Assembly: GCA_004154925.1 (NCBI GenBank)
Contig: QJNS01000515.1
Span: forward strand, 1-20,843
Origin: Monosporascus cannonballus
Lineage: Eukaryota; Ascomycota; Sordariomycetes; Xylariales
Direction of reading: 5' to 3'
Length of the DNA: 20,843 nucleotides
In this document: one piece after another, positions 18,301 through 20,843 of the stretch
Position numbering within the stretch: the stretch's first letter is position 1
Layout of the letters: every line of letters begins with the position of its first letter
The notes under the pieces: generated by a model
Databases searched by the model: none
What the model saw: only the letters and a program-made list of their open reading frames with translations
What the model was told of the DNA's origin: nothing
Program-made: the position numbers and the translations under genes

Positions 18301-19992
18301 GCCGCACAGGACATCAAAGCGGCCTTGGACGGGACACTCTCGAAGAAGGTAGATTCCCAGCATCATGACGTAGGCCGGGAGACTCTCTGGAAGTACCATC
18401 CCCTGGTCCTCTATACCAGAGAGATGGATGCTCAAGGCTGGGACCAACTTCTCAAAATTTATCAAGAGAAGAATCTCCCGCTCTATAAGTCCGAGTTCAA
18501 ACATGCTACGGAAGCTTGGAAACGGAACGCTCGGAAGCCCACTGGCGATGAGGTGGAAATGCTGTTCACGACGCTGCAAGAAAAGAAGGAAGAGAACCCC
18601 ATGGCGGCGGCGAGGAAATTGACGGTGAAGAGAAGTCAGACGCTGGCCAGGACCTTGCGATCCCCGTTGGGCGATAGCAAGACGAGTCTCGAGAAGGGCT
18701 CAGATAATCGCAGCCACGCCTATGAAGTCTTTGCTAGCATCATGGACGATCTCTTGCCTCTGGTTGAGATGGAGCAGAATTTCATGATTGACTTCTTTCA
18801 CGCGACGACTCTAGAAACATCGGATTTCCCAGATTTGGTGTCTGCCACCAGGCCCCGCGATCGACGTGGTGGCGACCTCCGACGGCATAGGCTCATGGAG
18901 CCCGACCGAGAGCTAGCAAGGAGAGTAACTCGTGCCATGGAAGTCATCTTCCAATTCCTCGAACAAGACCTGCAGGTACTCATCGCCTGGGTCTTATCGC
19001 AGGATCCATTGTAAGTGCTCTTCGCGGCATCCATGTGATATGGTACGAGATTCTAACCGCCTTACAGACAAGGAGTCGGCATCCTCGCCACCCTCGAGCG
19101 AAAGCATCTGGAGACGACTCAGTCGAATCAAGACTTCCTAAACAGCATACTCCAGAAGCTCCACAGCTCGCTCGAGTCGCGCTTCTCGAAGTTCGTCGAG
19201 GAGCAGATTCGCGCAATTGAGGAAACGAAGGTGAAGATCAAGAAGCGCAAGGGCGTCATCTCCTTCATCCGCGTATTCCCAAGCTTCTCAGCGGCCATCG
19301 AGAATATGCTCGTAGGTGTAGACACGAGTTCAACGGTCCGGCGGATGGTGGACGCCGAGTACGACCGCATCATCCGGTCCATGTTTGACTCGCTCAAGGT
19401 CATCGCCCGCGAGAACCCTGCGACGCTGACCGGCAGCGGCGCCGACCCCGAGGACAAGGAGGCTCTCAATTACCACATCTTGCTAATCGAGAACATGAAT
19501 CACTTCATCGAGGATGTCGAGACGCGCGGGCTCGAAGTCCTAGAGGACTGGAAGGAGACGGCCAACTCGGAGTGTGCCGAGCACATGGGCCTCTACCTCA
19601 ACGCCGTCATGAGCCGGCCGCTGGGAAAGCTGCTGGAATACCTCGAGAACATCGAGGCGCAGCTCGCGGCGGGCAAGAGCCCCGCGGCCATCGCGGCGCA
19701 GCCCAGCAACGCCAAGGCGGCCTTCAACAAAATGCTCTCGCAGTTCGACGCGCGCGAGGCACGCAAGGGCGTCGAGGCGCTGCGGAAGCGCGTAGAGAAG
19801 CACTTCGGCGACGCCGACGACGACCCGTCGCTGAGCCGCGGGCTCGTGAACCGTGTCCTCCGCGAGTGCGAGCGCTTCTACGCCGACGTCGAGGTCCGCA
19901 TCAGTACGATCACGACCACAGTCTACGGCGGCGACGTCCCCTTCGAGTGGCCTCGCGCCGACATCAAAAGCGCCTTCTCCGCGGCCCGGTAG
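15353..19992 (+). CDS. SEC3: Exocyst complex subunit Sec3
   Basis: Four exons: 15353-15488, 15654-17836, 17890-19010 and 19068-19992. The introns of 165, 53 and 57 bp have GTGAGA, GTAAGT and GTAAGT donors, with CTGAC, CTAAT and CTAAC branch sites. The product is 1454 residues. Sec3 marks sites of polarised exocytosis, tethering secretory vesicles at the plasma membrane through PI(4,5)P2 and Rho GTPases. Seen: a six-Pro start, then REKFEEEKRRIVDSCFNKKD. The Sec3 PH-like lipid-binding domain is at about 48-192 (IIIVAVRKSGRVRIHK, KPYYWQARADKEKKFFIASL). A Pro/Arg/Ser-rich disordered region runs to about 690, with a 12-residue repeat at about 299-381 and a conserved-looking island around AFKPRPGGAGERL. 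A coiled coil starts near 693 (FARWLDHFGWVPGEKMRTRNFEEMKLDVDREL, split here across known Sec3 features) and the Sec3 C-terminal helical rod runs to the end. All phases agree and no break is seen. Confidence 0.95.
15368..15385 (+). repeat. (CCA)6 microsatellite in SEC3 exon 1
   Basis: Six uninterrupted CCA codons encode residues 6-11 of Sec3, all proline. Uninterrupted identical codons make it prone to length change between strains. A second proline-rich patch follows at the start of exon 2. Confidence 0.8.
16412..16660 (+). repeat. Imperfect 36-bp coding repeat in SEC3
   Basis: Seven units of about 12 residues align as PPRSRGEDTGSR-like copies; the sixth unit has 11. The SRG core recurs in nearly every unit with acidic residues after it. 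DNA identity between units is partial, so it is an old or selected array within the disordered region. Confidence 0.75.
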
Positions 19993-20843
19993 GCCCAGTC
20001 TGGCAAGTGGGATGGCCTCGGCACCATCGGGGAGGAACGGACAGATCTGGTGAGGGAGGGCCGCCAGATGCGGAACGACTCGTGAAAACTGCTGTTATCA
20101 TTTTTTTTTGTTGCAATGTATATACCTGGGGCAAGTGATCGAATGAGCCAGCGAGCGGGCCGGTGCATCGTCATATGTGGATGGACAGTCGGTTGCCCAG
20201 CCTTAGAACCGCCCTATCGCAGAAGGGGTAAGGACGTCTATAGAGTTATTTGTACCTTATTTACTACATATCTTACCACCCCGTGAGTAGCATGTCATGT
20301 TTTCACGGCCGCAGGTGGAATGGGACCCTATTTCATGATATAGCCAGTCCGAAGATGGGGGTACAAGATGCGGATATGCCAGTATCATAAGTTGTCTGCA
20401 TGTACGGGGCGTCTCCGTGTCCGGCATCCATTCTCTCCAAGTCTGCCTTACATCCCATCAAGTAAACATCGCCACAAGCCTAACACTCGGGTCTGTCAAG
20501 AACTACAACGAGAAAGAGGACGATATGTTGGCGGAAACAAGTTCAGCATGACTTCACGGTCTTTGCATTCGTATTCTCTTTCTGGCCACAACTTATTTGG
20601 ACGTCGGAGTCGACTTGGTTCGCCTACGGCTTCTACGCTGTCTACTCCTCCCGCGATTGCGCCGCGAGATCGCGTCTAACCAGAGACACTCCGCTGGCGA
20701 CGAGCAGGCAGGCAGCAAGGGAAGACCCATCACCAGGACCGTGGAGAGGTCGCCGACCCCAATCCGCACACGGACCGGCGGGGCCTGATCGGCCATCGTG
20801 CTTGCTCCACGCAGTACGTTTTGGGGGGGGGGGGGGGGGGGCC
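19993..20843. other. 3' flank of SEC3 to the window edge, no supported gene
   Basis: It contains the SEC3 3' UTR, including a T run near 20100. A 67-codon minus frame beginning with ATG at 20796 and ending at 20593 is Arg/Ser-rich at its end and unrecognised. On the plus strand an ATG-less frame is open from 20484 to the edge. Neither is strong enough to call as a gene. Confidence 0.5.
20823..20841. repeat. Homopolymer run of about 19 G at the window end
   Basis: The last bases are an uninterrupted G run followed by CC. It is not telomeric (no TTAGGG units). A run at a contig end is often a sequencing or assembly artefact, though genuine poly-G also stops assemblers. Confidence 0.8.

Noticed and set aside
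20823..20843. Possible telomere at the window end
   Set aside because: Pure G run without TTAGGG units; more like a contig-end artefact.

Overview
The window looks like nuclear DNA of a filamentous ascomycete (Pezizomycotina, possibly Sordariomycetes). Genes are GC-rich and separated, with no operons. Introns are short (53-170 bp) with GTAAGT/GTATGT-like donors and CTGAC/CTAAC branch points, and the proteins include fungal-type families. The last bases are a run of about 19 G, which suggests a contig edge. I find eight convincing protein genes, six of them only complete after splicing, and no rRNA, tRNA, CRISPR array or transposon.

Layout: (1) 125-1141 (-), NAD-type short-chain dehydrogenase/reductase, two exons. 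(2) 2888-3804 (+), three-AT-hook DNA-binding protein with a candidate PP1-docking motif, two exons. (3) 4346-4753 (-), small four-helix membrane protein with a uORF that overlaps its start codon as ATGA. (4) 5777-7211 (+), fungal type III polyketide synthase with a complete Cys-His-Asn triad, two exons. (5) 8985-10152 (+), secreted glycosylasparaginase of the Ntn-hydrolase fold, joined across a GC-AG intron. (6) 10567-12328 (-), four-exon mitochondrial iron-dependent hydroxyacid-oxoacid transhydrogenase, with a 10-codon first exon. (7) 13118-14380 (+), DmpA/BapA-type self-processing aminopeptidase, two exons. (8) 15353-19992 (+), exocyst subunit Sec3, four exons, 1454 residues. The final 0.85 kb holds no gene I can support.

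How the genes relate: this is not a classical biosynthetic cluster. The type III PKS has no obvious tailoring enzyme, transporter or pathway regulator directly beside it; the SDR and AT-hook gene are 2-5 kb away with unrelated genes between. Two enzymes (glycosylasparaginase and the DmpA-like peptidase) are self-cleaving N-terminal nucleophile hydrolases of different families, flanking the transhydrogenase. The transhydrogenase and peptidase genes are divergent and share a 789-bp promoter region containing several CCAAT motifs and inverted repeats. Glycosylasparaginase and transhydrogenase are convergent. Sec3 is a housekeeping secretion gene.

Gene-free gaps of 1.0-1.8 kb (1142-2887, 4754-5776, 7212-8984) show no recognisable coding sequence. 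I found no system that I can defend as wholly new. The best leads are splicing and translational-control oddities (GC-AG intron, an AAAG acceptor beyond a too-close CAG, the ATGA uORF overlap), the AT-hook/RVSF protein, and the stand-alone type III PKS.
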